A stretch of DNA of 64,000 bases from Orychophragmus violaceus (lineage: Eukaryota > Streptophyta > Magnoliopsida > Brassicales > Brassicaceae): NCBI GenBank assembly GCA_030180135.1, contig CM058238.1, positions 85,754,619 to 85,818,618 of the forward strand, given 5' to 3'. Each line of letters begins with the position of its first letter. The first letter of the stretch is position 1. Both the position numbers and the translations under genes were made by a program. The notes beneath the pieces are model-generated. The model was not told the origin of the DNA. It searched no databases and worked only from the letters and a program-made list of their open reading frames with translations. This document shows positions 12,052 to 23,605 of the stretch, piece by piece.

Positions 12052-12695
12052 TGAAGGATTATGTTTGTTCATAGGTTTAATTATCAGATTACAACCTATC
12101 ACATAATCAACTAGGATCTAGGTGATTTGCAGATGAATCAAAAACCAGATCAGAATCATTACCTTATGATTGCAGCGGATTGATCAAGGGAATATCGAGA
12201 TCTGCAAGAGCTGATGATTATCGGCCCCTCCAAGGAATATCCACACGCTTACAAGCTACTGGATCAGGCTGCTAGACCAAGCTGGAACAACAGAGAGAGA
12301 GGAGGACGGCCAGACCTAGAAATCGCAGAAGCATCGGGCTAACTGGCGTCCCCTCTTTCCTTATATAGGCCCAAGTAATTAAACTAATGGCCTATTGGGC
12401 TTTTGGGCCCAAGGCCCAAATCAGACAAAAGACTGTATTTTGTCTGGCCCAATTCTCTGTACAAATACAGTAAATGTCTTGCATCTTACTGTATTAATTC
12501 CTTTTAACTTTCCCGTTGGCTATGGTGTGTGACCCTTTGGGATCATACAAAACTGGTAATAAGTCCTAAACTTATAGATCATGAGCGGGCTCTAGCAAGT
12601 CATCATGACCACCCAGTATTTATGACTTATGTCTGATCTCGACACTTATCATACTTTCTAGAGATAGTACAGTAGATTTCAGGACATTCCCAACA
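12052..12695 (-). repeat. Element A 5' LTR
   Basis: 644 bp, TG at 12052 and CA at 12695, followed by the TSD TGTAT. It shares with the other copies the U5 block around the GCAGCGG complement where the possible splice donor lies. Here the donor reads AAG before GTAATG on the minus strand. Confidence 0.95.
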
Positions 12696-12700
12696 TGTAT

Positions 12701-12829
12701 AAATACAGAAGCTGTACAACGAGATATGGAAAGCTAATATACAGAATTGAATCCCTATGTAATCACCAATTATATGCAATCGAATATAGACTTTCTATAC
12801 TTTTTACATCATCGTCTAATATTACGATA
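12701..12829 (-). repeat. Continuation of the older copia LTR
   Basis: Resumes the LTR cut at 5855 by element A: joining 5855 to 12701 restores TCTGTATAAATAC. The LTR end was not fixed precisely; AT-rich sequence runs up to the DUF761-like coding remnant. Confidence 0.5.
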
Positions 12830-14785
12830 ATGCCATCAGCGTCTCCGGTGAAGGAGGAACCTCCAGAGAGCTGCAGAGACAATCAGTTATTAGAAATGGT
12901 AGAGGTTTTCAAGGCGACATCTTCTTCTTCTTTGGGAATCTCTAGATATGGATCAGCAAAGTTGTTGTGTAACATCCCCAATTTAGGGCCCAAAGAAATA
13001 AAAGGAATGAGCCAAGGAGAATTGCCTGAGCCCAAAGGAAAAGAGAGATTGGGCCAAAAGCCCAAGGCCCAACCCTATGGAAGAGAAAATCCTAGCCACA
13101 TTCCCTATAAAAAGAGGAGCAACCCCTTTCATTTGGCACAAAGTTCGAGACAATGAAGCTCTGCCCGCGTCTTGAGCAAGCCGCCGACCGACGACCAGCC
13201 AGCAGCCGCCGCCAGTCAGCCACCGCCGACGACCGCCGGCCGGACCGCCGACCGGACCGCCGTGAAAGACGGCCAGCCGCAGCCCGGAGCCACCGTGAGT
13301 CGCCGGAGACCGCCATTCGCTCCTGTTTTCGATCCCGAACCCCCAGTCGTCGTCTTCTCGATTCGTTTTAGTGCAGCGCTCTCGGTTCTTCGCGTTTCTA
13401 AGGTGAGAACCCCCAGATCTCAGATCTACTCCATTTTCCTCTTCCAAATCTCAGATTTGCTTCAAATCTATGCTTCTAGATCAGATCTGATCCGTAGAAG
13501 TCGTAGATTTGAACCGTATCTCTAATTCCGTCTCTCTCTCGCTCAAATCTGCTTCAGATCTATGCTTCTGATCCGTAGAAGTTGTACATCTGAACTATAT
13601 CTTCCTTTTTTGTTCAGATCTGTTGCCCGAAACCCTAGATTCATTTTTTCTTTCTTCAGATCTGTCTTCTAAAACCCTAGATCTGTGTGCATGATCTCCA
13701 TATGTGTTGCCGGATTTACCAGATCTACTCTCGTAATTCAGATCTAGACTAAGGTGAGGACCAAACGTGATCTCTTCCTTATTCTATTGTAATGTTGGGA
13801 CTCAAATCCTTGTTTAATAGTATCTTTTCTAGTTAGTGTAGATCTAACGGATGATTTGTGTTGATGTGATTGAAAAGAACCTTGAAAATAGGATGTCGCT
13901 TAAACCGAAAACGGAGCCTAGACTATAGGTTATCACTAAACCGAAAACGTTGCTTGTGTGTGAAGGCTATGCTTGGTAGGCCGGGTTAGGAAATGTGTCC
14001 GTGATCGTCAGAGGAGGGTCTGGACAAGCCCTTCCGTGTCGGGTGCGTGGGACGCACAGTGGGGTATTGAGGTCCGTAGGTGTTCATGAGTGTGAGCTTA
14101 GAGCTCGTATGCACGATTGGGCGTTAGATTGTGTGAGCCTTCGGGCATGGGTGCAAGGTGTTATTAACCTTGGACTCGTGTCTTGATGTTGTGCTAGTTT
14201 AAAGTAGAGATAGCGGTATTCCTAGAATCCGCCCTCATTGGGTATTGGTGTTGAACCAATTACTCAGGCCTCCTTCGTTGTTTGTTTTGCAGGTAATCCT
14301 GGAGCGTTGCGGGGGTAGACGGACGGTGTGGTGTTACGTTTTGGGAAGCGGGATTTCTCTCTTGTTTTTCGTTCTTTTGTTTCGTTAAGACTCATGCGTT
14401 TTTTCCGTTTCACGTTTAAGCTATTTCATTTGGTTCAGTTTTATTGTAAGACTTGGTTTTCTATTTCAATAAAGTAAACTTTTTTCAATTATTTAAGTGT
14501 TGGTTCCGGTTTATGGCTTGGTTTGCAGTTTGTGGACTATGACTTGTGAAGTCAAAGAGTCGTTGACTTGGATTCGACGGAACGGGTGTTACACGTTGTG
14601 TGATTTGGATTGTCTTGATATCAAGATGATGATAGTTATGATAATGATGATGTGGAAGAGGAGGATGAGGATTTTTATGGTAACGATGATGGAGGTGATG
14701 AGATGATTGACGTGAAGCGGAGGAGTTTATTGTGAGATTTTACGAGCAAATGAGGATGCCAAATCAGGCTTATACAGAACCCTAA
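12830..14785 (+). pseudogene. DUF761-type host gene remnant, split by a solo LTR
   Basis: The first part (12830-12967) reads MPSASPVKEEPPESCRDN and on through SSSSLGISRYGSAKLL. Coding character resumes at 14599: an acidic run rich in D and E (DDDSYDNDDVEEEDEDFYGN, frame 14626-14720), then in another frame AEEFIVRFYEQMRMPNQAY at 14719-14785. The last motif is the C-terminal signature of plant DUF761 proteins. At least two single-base shifts separate the pieces and the 12968-14593 LTR interrupts it, so it is not functional. The family assignment rests on the C-terminal motif only; the host-gene identity of the N-terminal part is inference from position. Confidence 0.6.
12968..14593 (+). repeat. 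Solo LTR of a Ty3/gypsy (chromovirus-like) element
   Basis: Starts TGTAACATCC and ends GGGTGTTACA, 1626 bp, with no internal domain. Flanks are TGTTG (12963-12967) and CGTTG (14594-14598), a five-base duplication with one mismatch. Inside are a CG-rich segment (13160-13320), runs of AGATCT-containing sequence (13410-13750) and an AATAAA-like signal at 14468. It most likely formed by recombination between the two LTRs of a full element. Confidence 0.8.
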
Positions 14786-15342
14786 AAAGCCTTAGGGTTG
14801 ATGATGGTCTAGAGTTGAACCATATTATATATGACATGAACGTATGATTTATACATGCATAGAGACGTGCATGTTAATTTATCAAATTGGAAGGTTCTTA
14901 GGGTATCTTCTGTCTTTAATCATATGGAAACATTTTTTTTTCCGAAAGAATGTTAAATTTATATTCAAAAAACCTGTTTTTTACAAACTGAAACACAAAA
15001 TTGCTAAGCCTTTCTTAGAATAACCATACAATGTTAAATTTATATTCAAAAAACCTGTTTTTTACAAACTAAAGCACCTTCAAATCGGTTGTCCTCTGCC
15101 TGTAGAGTAATCAGCCTGTTTAGCATGATTTTGTCCACAAGTTTGGTAATCCTCATTGGTGCCAAACTGCATCATATCAAAACATTTAACTAAAGGAAAA
15201 CAATGTATTTATTTTTATTTTTGAAATTTAATTAGTTTTGAGTGTGTTTCTATTAGATGATGAATTTGTACAAAGATTACAATAATATTGAATTATTAAA
15301 ATACATTATTTTGTTTTTGAGTATTTTAAGTTGCAGAAATTA
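14786..15342. other. AT-rich spacer with a 41-bp direct repeat
   Basis: No supportable gene. A segment of about 41 bases (from AATGTTAAATTTATATTC to TTTACAAACT) occurs at 14949-14989 and again at 15030-15070, separated by 40 bases. Confidence 0.6.
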
Positions 15343-15369
15343 CACTACAAGAAAACATTGTTTTCACGA

Positions 15370-15960
15370 CTGCACTGTTAATCGTAAAATAGTCGTTGAT
15401 CGGGGTTTTACGATAAAAATACGAATAAATTTGGTAGTTGTAAATCCATAGTCGCTAAATCGTATACTCATATTATTAGTCGGCGAGGTACGACTATTTA
15501 TACGAACAACATAGGTAATCGTATAATAGACATAGCATTGTCGGAAGATATAAGGACTAATTTGCGACGATAGCGACATTTGTGTGACTATAGATGGAGT
15601 CCAGATGCCGTTGGAGAAATGTTGTCATCAAATAGTCGTTAAACTAGGTGTACACTGGGCGATTAATATGTGACTGTATAGTATAGTCAGATAGTAGTCG
15701 TAAATATCAGCCACTGTGTAGTGACTGGGTAACGACCATTTTAACTACTATCCCGCGACTGAGATGAATATCCATATACGATTATGGTAATGATCTCGCC
15801 ACTTTGCGGCGACTGTTATGTGATTGACTAGTATAGTCACGATTTAGTCATAGACTATTGTGGCATTTTGGCGACTCTTAAGTGACACTTTATGACTGTT
15901 TAACGACTAATCTAACGACTATCCATCGACTATGCGGGACATCCAGATACCATTAATTAA
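15370..15960. repeat. CACTA 1 subterminal repeat array
   Basis: Dense, irregular copies of CGACT, AGTCG and TAGTCGT in both orientations over about 600 bases next to the TIR. In CACTA elements such arrays bind transposase; here this is inferred from position and density. Confidence 0.6.
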
Positions 15961-16203
15961 CCACTGTTACGTTTGCTTGAAAATAAGAATTTGGTAATTG
16001 GTGATACTTCAATTTGAATGATACAAGAAATATAAAAGATATTTGCTTCAAGAAAACATTGATAACTTTAATAGTTTTGTGTTGCATATATACACAAACG
16101 ATTATCTACATATGCAAAATCCAATATTAAGGAGTTTCGAATTCATACACAATAAAAGAAGTTCGGTAGGCAGAGTGACAAGTAACCTATGCAACATATG
16201 GAG

Positions 16204-18190
16204 TTAAGTTGTACCGGTTGGGGGACGATCGTCTGTGTTGGCTGCTGGCGTATGAGTCTGAAGAAAGTCAAGAATATGCAGATCAGATTCCCGCAGATAA
16301 TTTTCTACAAAGGAAAGGCACTCGATCTTTTCGTACTGCTCATTCGCAACTCGGGCGTGATCTGCTTCACGGGCAGCCTGCCTTTCGATTTTACTTTGAG
16401 CTTCCTTCAATTGCTCTTGCATGGCCACAAACCCTGAAGAGTCTCCCGGCTGCTTGCGCTTGCCCCTCAAAAGAGACTCTTTGAGGCTTCCAACTCCATA
16501 AGGATTTCCTCGTCTATCCGTCTCAGTGGCCTGTTATAATTAAATACAGTTTGCGAAACCCAATTAAATAAAGAACATTACATGACTTTATAAATGTGAA
16601 TTTTGAAAAATATTACTTTACCTCAAGGAAGATGTGCTCGTATTAATCTAGTGAGAGTTCCCGATGTCTCGAAGCAGTACCGTCCGAAACTTCTGAAGTC
16701 TCTCTATCGAGATCTAACAACTTCTCGTATACAATCTTTCAGAAAGTTGCAGCAATTTTCTCTGCCTTCCGATCAACATATGTACGGTCTGCCTTTGTAT
16801 GTGTCCTGATGAATACCTCACCAATATTAACCGGTCTTCCATATTCCTCTTCATGCAGTGTTATACCTCAAACAAGGATTATTACAGAAATTTCTAGTTG
16901 CAATGCTGTAACAAACATAAACAACATATATAAATGTTACTTGCCATTTCAAGCCTGATTTCTAGGTACGACTTGGGCCCTGAGAAATGGAAGTGACGAC
17001 CGAGACCTCCACGGCCAGACAAACGACAACTGGCATAGGTCTTACTTTTATCCCTTGCTTCTTCAGTTTCCCAATAGTCGGTAATTGTGTTTTAGAGAGT
17101 CTCACCGATCCACTTAGGCCACTGTCATTTAGTACTCGCAGTGCTAACCATGTCTTTTAACCGTCGTTGACAGATCTTCTCGAAATACTGTTGAACTGTC
17201 CTTGTTAGCAAGGGATCCCAATGGTGGTTTTCTAAAATATAGATAGAATAATCATAGCATTAGTGAAAAAACACGTGCAATGTATATATGAAAGGTCTAG
17301 GAGAGAAAATTGTACAGCGAAATCGAGGAAATATCTTTCTGCATTATCACGAGGCACACATGACCAGCTATAGTATAGTTTATCAAATTTGTTTGAATTT
17401 TTTTTGTAATCTTCCGAACCAAATTCGATCCTCTGTCACGAGTAAACCTGAAATATGTACAAGATTAACATCCTAACCATCAGAGACTCGAACTCACCAG
17501 ATCATCATAACTCATAAGCAAACCAACGATCAGATTCGTAAACAAACTAGACGGTTTAAAAACATACCATTGCGAAAGGCGTAAGACAAGAACAAAAAAA
17601 TCATACAGAGAATATCAACAGCTGAAGAAACAGTACATGAAAATAGCCATACCAAGTCGTGTTTGGCATCAGTGCGGGAGAGAGTATGGTGGTAAACGAT
17701 TCCCTGTCTGGTGCCCGAAGCAGAGCATTCAGAGCTCGCAGTGTGTCCTCCTCGAGGTTAGGCAAAACATGAAGAGATTTGTTGAGGAAGTTGTGACCTT
17801 CAGAAGATGGATAACTATGAGCCTGAGATTGGTGAACTGGCGAAGGTGGGGAGTTCTCAACAGGATTCTGGTTGTTCTGGACTTCTTATGACTTCAGCAA
17901 AGCTTCGACTTCAGGTTGATTAGTAGTCGAGTTCTGGAATAGTTGTCTTGGCGGTGGATAGTCCTGTACATTGGATACTGACGCTGACGTTTGGGGGATA
18001 ACTGGATTTTTTTCTGGTCGTTGAGTTGTCTGAGCCGAAGGAGCAACGGGATGCGGTGTGAAGGTGTATTGTTTTGGCAGAGGGCTCATTGTTTTTTCAG
18101 ACCACTGGGTTTGGACCCAACAAATCTCTGAGTGACGTTTGGAGTTGTTAGTATCTTACGAGGTCCTCCTCTCTTTCCCTTTTGAGGCAT
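16204..18190 (-). pseudogene. Plant Ptta/En/Spm-type transposase (Transposase_24-like), decayed
   Basis: Reading leftward from ATG at 18190: MPQKGKRGGPRKILTT, a stop, then a proline-rich part (17886-18089). Then come a block in the family's position before the core (ALNALL region near 17710), HWDPLLT (near 17215), KWIGETL..TDYWETEEARDKSKT (near 17040-17110), SGRGGLGRHFHFSG.KSY (near 16960-17010), EVFIRTHTKADRTYVDRKAE (near 16760-16830) and, after an intron-like gap, GNPYGVGSLKESLL plus a coiled coil rich in Q, E and R (16204-16520). The order is that of the CACTA accessory protein. Several in-frame stops make it a pseudogene. The main TNP2-like transposase is not present. Confidence 0.75.
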
Positions 18191-18480
18191 CGTTTCACGG
18201 AGAGTATCAGAGAAGAATTTTGAGAGGTCGAGAGTGTATCTGCAAAAATTTGCAATGAAACTGAGAACCTCGAATAAGAGATTCAGATAAGAGATGTCAG
18301 TTAGAGATTAACCGGTAGGGAGGAGGATCTGGAGAAAAATATGCGAGATGATTCAAATGGATTTTGGAGAAGGGGAAAAACAAAATACTATCAGGGTTTA
18401 TGTTTGGGGTAAATGATGGTTTTTCGATACTTAGTCGAAATTTGTTGGGTTAAGGCGGGTAGTTGAAAAGTTTTGGGCTA

Positions 18481-19330
18481 AAAAATTAAGTTTGGTTTCC
18501 CGGATTAATTACGCAAAATATTTTGAACATTTTCTCACGAGTACTCAATTGTGATGCTTAAATAAATTGATATTTTATACGTAACATTGTAAAATTGTGT
18601 GTTTATGTGTGTTTTATTATTATATATATAATTTTTATAATCTTTATTAAGAAATATTGTAATAGCATTAATTAATAATTTTTGACAATAACCAGGACTA
18701 TAACTATATATGACCCTAAACCCTAAACTGTAAACCCAAACATTAAATCCTAAACTCTAAATACTGAACCCTAAACCCAAAACCTTTGAAACGCCCATTA
18801 AACCCTAAACACAAATACTAAACCCTAAATACTGAACCCTAAACCATAAATACTAAACGCTAAACCCTAAACCTTAGACGAAAGATAAGCAGACAAGAAG
18901 AACATTAAATGTTCATCACAACCTTTAACACACCCATTCTTTCCATGTTTCAAAGATAGATATGTGACTCCGTTTAATTATTATATATAAATAGATGACT
19001 AAGTTGAACTACTGAATAACATATATAGTTTAAGCCATTAGCAAAATAGATAAATCTCAAATACCTACAAAAGAATTTAAAACCAGAAATGGAAAAGAAA
19101 AAAATACTTTGTTTTACCCATTAACACCATGATCATGATCATGAATGCTGTTAGTTGAGACTTAATTAGTGATAAGACATATATATAATTAATATCGCCT
19201 AGACAACCCAAATGTTGCATTGTCTCCATAAATAAACTCAGGCGGTTGCTTCGAAAAATCAAATATTGAAAACTTATATTATTTGTCAAAATTCTTTTTT
19301 GCCTTCCATCGCTTCATTACCAAATTCGTA
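18481..19330. other. AT-rich spacer with degenerate telomere-like repeats
   Basis: No gene. From about 18711 to 18880 there are more than ten copies of AAACCCTAA-like units (CCCTAAA) with variable spacers, resembling an interstitial telomeric-type minisatellite. The remainder is AT-rich and featureless to me. Confidence 0.6.
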
Positions 19331-19459
19331 ATGGATTACCTTCCAAGTAATGTTCTTTCAAAAATTCTTCCTGACGTCATTGACAGTGAACAAGGTTTAC
19401 ACTATTTTATAACGGCGAAGACAACATGCAAGGCACTTCAAAGCGTATTTTCCCATTAA
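19331..19459 (+). pseudogene. F-box-like N-terminal fragment (42 aa)
   Basis: ATG at 19331 opens MDYLPSNVLSKILPDV and continues to TTCKALQSVF before TAA at 19457. The LPxNVLxKIL start and a CKAL/CKxL end about 30 residues later match the first half of plant F-box domains. Downstream sequence changes at once to Athila sequence, so the rest of the gene is absent. Too short for certainty. Confidence 0.4.
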
Positions 19460-19721
19460 GATCCAAGTACATAGCATCTATTTTTCCATTAAAGTCCATT
19501 GTACTCTTCTGCTGTCCTTCCAGAAGCTGCTCCAACAATCCCATCATCTTATCATTCTGCTCATTTTGAGGAGGAGCAGGTTGATATAATGAAGATCCAT
19601 AGTTCCTATTGAAGCTGCTAGTGTTGTTTCCAGGGCTTCTAGTACTATGATAAGGCTTCTGGTACTAAGGCTTAGGAGTGAAGCCAGAGAAGTTTTGATT
19701 ACCTGTTAAGGTACTTCTCTG

Positions 19722-20969
19722 TCACATTCCATTGTAGCCACCTCTGCCTTGCTGATTTCCAAATCTGTTCCCCTGAAAACCAGTCCCACCAACATAGTTC
19801 ACATCTTCTTCTTCGCAGCATTCTTCAGATTGAAACACCTCAACATCCTGAGCAAAATGAACATTCTTCTTCCCAATCAAAAGACTATGAACAGATTCAA
19901 TCTTGTTCTTCATCTCAGCTATCTTCGAGCTATCAGCTCTGCCACCAGACTTCTTCCTCTCCATATCAGCTTTCTTGACACTATTACTAGTCACCAAGTT
20001 CTCAATCAGCTCCTTAGCTTCCTCTGGAGACTTAGTGTTGAAGTTTCCATTACATGCAGCATCTAGAGCCATTTGATACCACAAATCAACTCCTCTGAAG
20101 AAAATTCCCAACAGTTGAACCTCAGAGAAACCATGATGAGGGCAATCTCTCTGGTACATCCTGAATCTCACCCAAGCTGCTTTCAGGGGCTCTATAGATC
20201 CCTGCTTGAAATTCAATAGATCCTATCTAAGATGATCAGATATAGCATCATCATAGAAATGCCTGAGAAACTTTTTCTTCACTGCATCCCGGGTAGTCAG
20301 AATCACAGGTGGAATCTTCTTCAGCCAATTAGCAGCTTCTCCTCCAAGAGAGTGAGGAAAAAGCTTGCAGTGTAAGTAGTCATAACTCACTCCATTATGC
20401 TTCATCCCAGTGACTAAAGACTCAAAGGTCTCTATGTGATCCATAGGCTGCTCATGTGGGAGTTCACAGAAGAGGTGCTATCCCACAAGCGTGTAATAAG
20501 AATTCTTCAGCTCGAAGTCATTCCGCGGAAAAGCATGAGGTACAATCGCAGATCTATTAGCGTAGAACTCATCAAGCCTGTTGTAATCAGCTAGTGTCCT
20601 CCTAGCAGTAGGCTCTGGTGCTCTAGGTGGCGCTTCTGGATGTGGATTTCCTTGTCTACCTTCTCCTCCACCTTGAGCGTCTTCATCAAGCTGAATAATA
20701 TGTTGTTCAATCACATTCCCTTCAGCGTCAATCCTTTGTCCCTGAGCATTATAAGGATTGTTCTGCAAATCACTCAGAACACCTTCTGCATCTTGAATCA
20801 AAATCAAAGGTGTAGCATTCACGTTTGCCATCTTAACTGGTCTGTGAGCTTTTCTGTTCGTTCTTTCTAACCTTTCAAATTCCTCAAGCCTGGGATTCAC
20901 GAGTTCCTTGTCCGGATTACTTCTGGTCGCGAAATTATGCATAAACCGTTGGTAATTGTCAAGCGTCAA
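19722..20969 (-). pseudogene. Athila gag, broken
   Basis: Three frames in series on the minus strand give the Athila gag: 20969-20478 (ADYNRLDEFYANRSAI..FELKNSYYTLVG), 20444-20223 (MDHIETFESLV..YLHCKLFPHSLGGEAANWL..FYDDAISDHLR) and 20216-19722 (AAWVRFRMYQRDCPHHGFSEVQLL, NGNFNTKSPEEAKELIENL). Only a few bases and stops separate the frames, so one ancestral gag ORF is clear. It would have packaged RNA in particles; it is now disrupted. A GN-rich tail (GGTGFQGNRFGNQQGRGGYNG) ends the third piece. Confidence 0.85.
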
Positions 20970-21172
20970 TTGATGTACAAGTCCGCAACGATCGATTCAG
21001 TTCGAGTTCACGTTGTGTCGATCGATTCAAAGCAGCGTCGATCGATGCAAAGCTTCTTTTCGCAAACCTAAAACACGCAAAGCAAAAGAAAAATAGAAAT
21101 TAGTAACCAAAAACAAAAACGAAAAAACCTAGTATAAACTCTAAATTCAAATCTATCGAAAACTCAAAAGAG
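20970..21172 (-). other. Athila 1 leader with GTCGATCGAT motifs
   Basis: Between gag and PBS. Three copies of a CGATCGAT-type motif occur at 20987-21055 (ACGATCGATTC, GTCGATCGATTC, GTCGATCGATGC). No coding signal seen. Confidence 0.6.
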
Positions 21173-21190
21173 TCTCCGACAACGGCTCCA
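21173..21190 (-). other. Primer-binding site, tRNA-Asp type (degraded)
   Basis: TCTCCGACAACGGCTCCA is a slightly mutated complement of the Athila PBS (TGGCGCCGTTGCCGGGGA), which pairs with tRNA-Asp. It sits seven bases from the LTR start at 21198. Confidence 0.8.
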
Positions 21191-21197
21191 AAAAAAT

Positions 21198-22353
21198 TGA
21201 AATGCTCAGAGTTTATTTCCCTAAGTTACACTGCACACAGGCAATTGTAGTATCTAGGAGTCGAACCACAGAGACTCAAGAAATCTTACGACAGATTATA
21301 GAATGTCGAATTAAGCTATGTGTTGCAAATCAGAAATAATAAACTTAAAGCAGTAACTAAATCAGAAAGCAAGTCGGTTTTTTTTATAAATATACTAAAA
21401 GCGCTAAGTCTAGGGAGTTCTAAGGAAATCAAGACAAGCGATCAACTATCATTCAGGATAAAATTAAGCACGGTTCTAGAACTCAAACACAGATGTAGAA
21501 CTAACCAACTTTCGTTGTGAGAATTCACTAAGTCTAAACCCTAGAAATCCAAATTTCTTTGCAATTCATAATAGATTAAACTAGCCTTAAGTGCATGTTC
21601 GATTTGTTCACAATTCAATTAAACCAAATTTCTTTGCAGATAATTAAACTGCTTAACCTAAATAGATCAGATTCTAAATTACACTTTCTTGTCAATTTAT
21701 AAACCTATGATCTAGATTCCAAGTGATCAGGTTAGAAACTTTTACTAAGCACAATTCAGGTTGAAGAACTAATCAAGTTATGAATCCTTAACTGATTGAT
21801 TATTCTAGCAAGTCATGAAATCCCTAACGAGAATCCCTAAACTTAACTATGAATCTACTCATACATGATCAATGAAACACAAATCATAATATGAATAAAT
21901 TGCATATATAAAAGAGTAGAGAATAAAGAGGGGTTCGAAATCTTCTCTAAAAGCAAAAGCAGTACAAGGTATGATCAGCCCCAAGCTCTCAAACTCTCTC
22001 TAGCTAAAAGTATTAATGTCTAATCTAAACAAAACACCAAAAACCTAATTATAAAGTGCTAATCACGACTTGGGTCTCTTTTGTAAATACTGGAACTTTC
22101 TGGGCAAAAAGTGCACATCTCCAATTCTTCATTTATTCACTGGCACGGGTCTGCATCGATCGACGCCAAGGGAGGAGCATCGATCGACGCACTGATCACT
22201 CCACGATAGTCATTTCTACTCCTTACGGCTTTAGCTCCAAAACTTGCCCAATAAAATCCAATATCTTCCAAAATCCTCCAAACGTGCATGTACCTAATAA
22301 ACACCTGTAAAAAACTCGAAAGGCACTACAAATACTCGAATATATACTTATAT
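21198..22353 (-). repeat. Athila 1 5' LTR, first part
   Basis: Starts TGAAATGCTCAG and aligns through its length with the intact Athila 2 LTR (51814-52994). With the second part at 34703-34737 it totals about 1191 bases, against 1181. It carries two CATCGATCGACGC motifs near 22155-22185. Cut by element G. Confidence 0.85.
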
Positions 22354-23592
22354 TGTAACACCCGTCTCCCGGCGAACCGGAGACGCGGAATTAGGGCACC
22401 CGTTGAACCGGAAGGGTCCAACCGGTTGCCTTCTCAATCTAGTCCCAAGAATTTGTACGCTTTCTTCGGTTTAAATCCACCAATAGCATCGACCGATCAT
22501 CAATCTTGCATCCGGACCTGCGAGGGGAAAAGGCAAAGGAAAGGAAAGGAGGGCCTGAGTAATTGTTTCAAACACAATTACCCAGTGAGGGCGGATTAAG
22601 GAATCCGCGATCCCGGCTTACGCCACACAACTACGGCACAAGTTCTAAGCTAATATCGCCTTACACACAATGCCCGAAGGCACATTACAATAAACCTACG
22701 AGTAACTACCTGTCTATGGTTGCGGATTAGGGTTGCCTTCCCCTAACCGCACCCACAGACCGACCATTACGCCCTTTCCACAGCAAAGAAACGGCTCGCG
22801 AACCTTCGAACCACAATACACCACCACGGGAGGGCTCGTCAGGACCCTCCTCCGACAATCAAGGAAGCGCATAATTCGGCTATGCGCCCTGCCACGCAAT
22901 TCCTAAAATAGTTCTTTCACACAAGCCATCACATACAAGCAACATTTTTGGTTTAGTGATAATCTACCCATTCTACGTTCAACAATCAATCATATAGCGC
23001 ATTACCTATCCTAAGCTACTTAGGAAAGACAACATTAACGAAGGACTTGAGTCCGGAATTTAAATGGAATAGGCAAGGATTACATTCGGTCCTCACCTTG
23101 GCCAAAGAAGGCCAAAAGCGTAATTTTGAAATCCCTGATTCCCGAACGGTCTTCAGATCTGGAAAGAGGACTTAGGATGAGCTAGTTATGATCAATTGAA
23201 AATAACCAGCAAACCAGCTTAAACCGAACCAGACCGGTAAACCCGACCCGACCAGGTCAATCCGACCCGACCCGGTCAACCCGACCAGACCTGGTTAACC
23301 CGAGTTGACTCAGTCGCCGGCGGGTCAACTCTCCGGCGGTCCGGCGGTGTAGCTCCGGCGACTGGTCGTCGGTCTCCGGTCTCGAGCACTGCTCGATCTT
23401 TGGAATTGTGTGACAAATGAGGAGCCCTTCTCCTCCTTTTATAGGAAAAAGAGCTAGGGCTTCCCTCCATAACGAGTTGGGCCTTGGGCTTTGGGCTTAA
23501 ATCAGAAAAGGAAACACATTAATGAAGGGATTTGGACATGGGATTCACTTCTTTTCTTCAAAAATTTTGGGCTTGGGTTTTGGACCATTACA
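22354..23592 (-). repeat. Element G 3' LTR
   Basis: 1239 bp, TG at 22354 to CA at 23592. It has a shorter GACCCGACC-type run (about 23225-23290) than the right LTR, explaining part of the length difference. Confidence 0.9.
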
Positions 23593-23605
23593 ATTCTCCC
23601 CCCTT
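23593..23605 (-). other. Element G polypurine tract
   Basis: ATTCTCCCCCCTT on the plus strand is AAGGGGGGAGAAT on the element's strand, directly beside the 3' LTR, as expected for plus-strand priming. Confidence 0.85.

Larger units (their letters stand above)
5856..12695 (-). mobile_element. Copia element A, gag-only, non-autonomous
   Basis: A complete LTR-to-LTR element on the minus strand, 6840 bp. The direct repeat TGTAT at 5851-5855 and 12696-12700 is its target site duplication. LTRs are 644 bp each and differ at about six positions by eye. Order from 5' (right) to 3' (left): 5' LTR, PBS, leader, gag ORF, decayed pol, 3' non-coding region, 3' LTR. Gag is open; pol is shortened and full of stops, so mobility would need enzymes in trans. 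It landed in TCTGTATAAATAC, a TATA-like site in the LTR of the older copia fragment. Confidence 0.95.
15343..18480 (-). mobile_element. CACTA element 1 (left end only identified)
   Basis: CACTACAAGAAAAC at 15343 is a CACTA (En/Spm) terminal inverted repeat, preceded by TTA as a possible three-base TSD. Positions 15370-15950 carry many short CGACT/AGTCG units in both orientations, like the subterminal transposase-binding arrays of this superfamily. A decayed accessory transposase gene follows on the minus strand. No TTCTTGTAGTG partner was seen to the right, so the right end is lost or diverged; 18480 is only where recognisable content stops. Confidence 0.75.
19460..22353 (-). mobile_element. 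Athila-type Ty3/gypsy remnant 1
   Basis: Minus-strand element whose 5' end is to the right: broken gag (19722-20969), tRNA-Asp-type PBS (21173-21190) and 5' LTR starting at 21198. The LTR is split by gypsy element G at 22353/22354 and finishes at 34737. Protease, RT, integrase and the 3' LTR are missing to the left. CTTTG at 34738-34742 may be one half of the original TSD; the partner is lost. Confidence 0.85.

Noticed and set aside
13153..13525. Pro/Ala/Arg-rich ORFs inside the solo LTR
   Set aside because: CG-rich LTR sequence open in several frames on both strands, with no domain.
16189..16484. Plus-strand ORFs over the CACTA transposase remnant
   Set aside because: The opposite strand carries the coiled-coil end of the accessory transposase in continuity with its other motifs; the plus frames are shadows.
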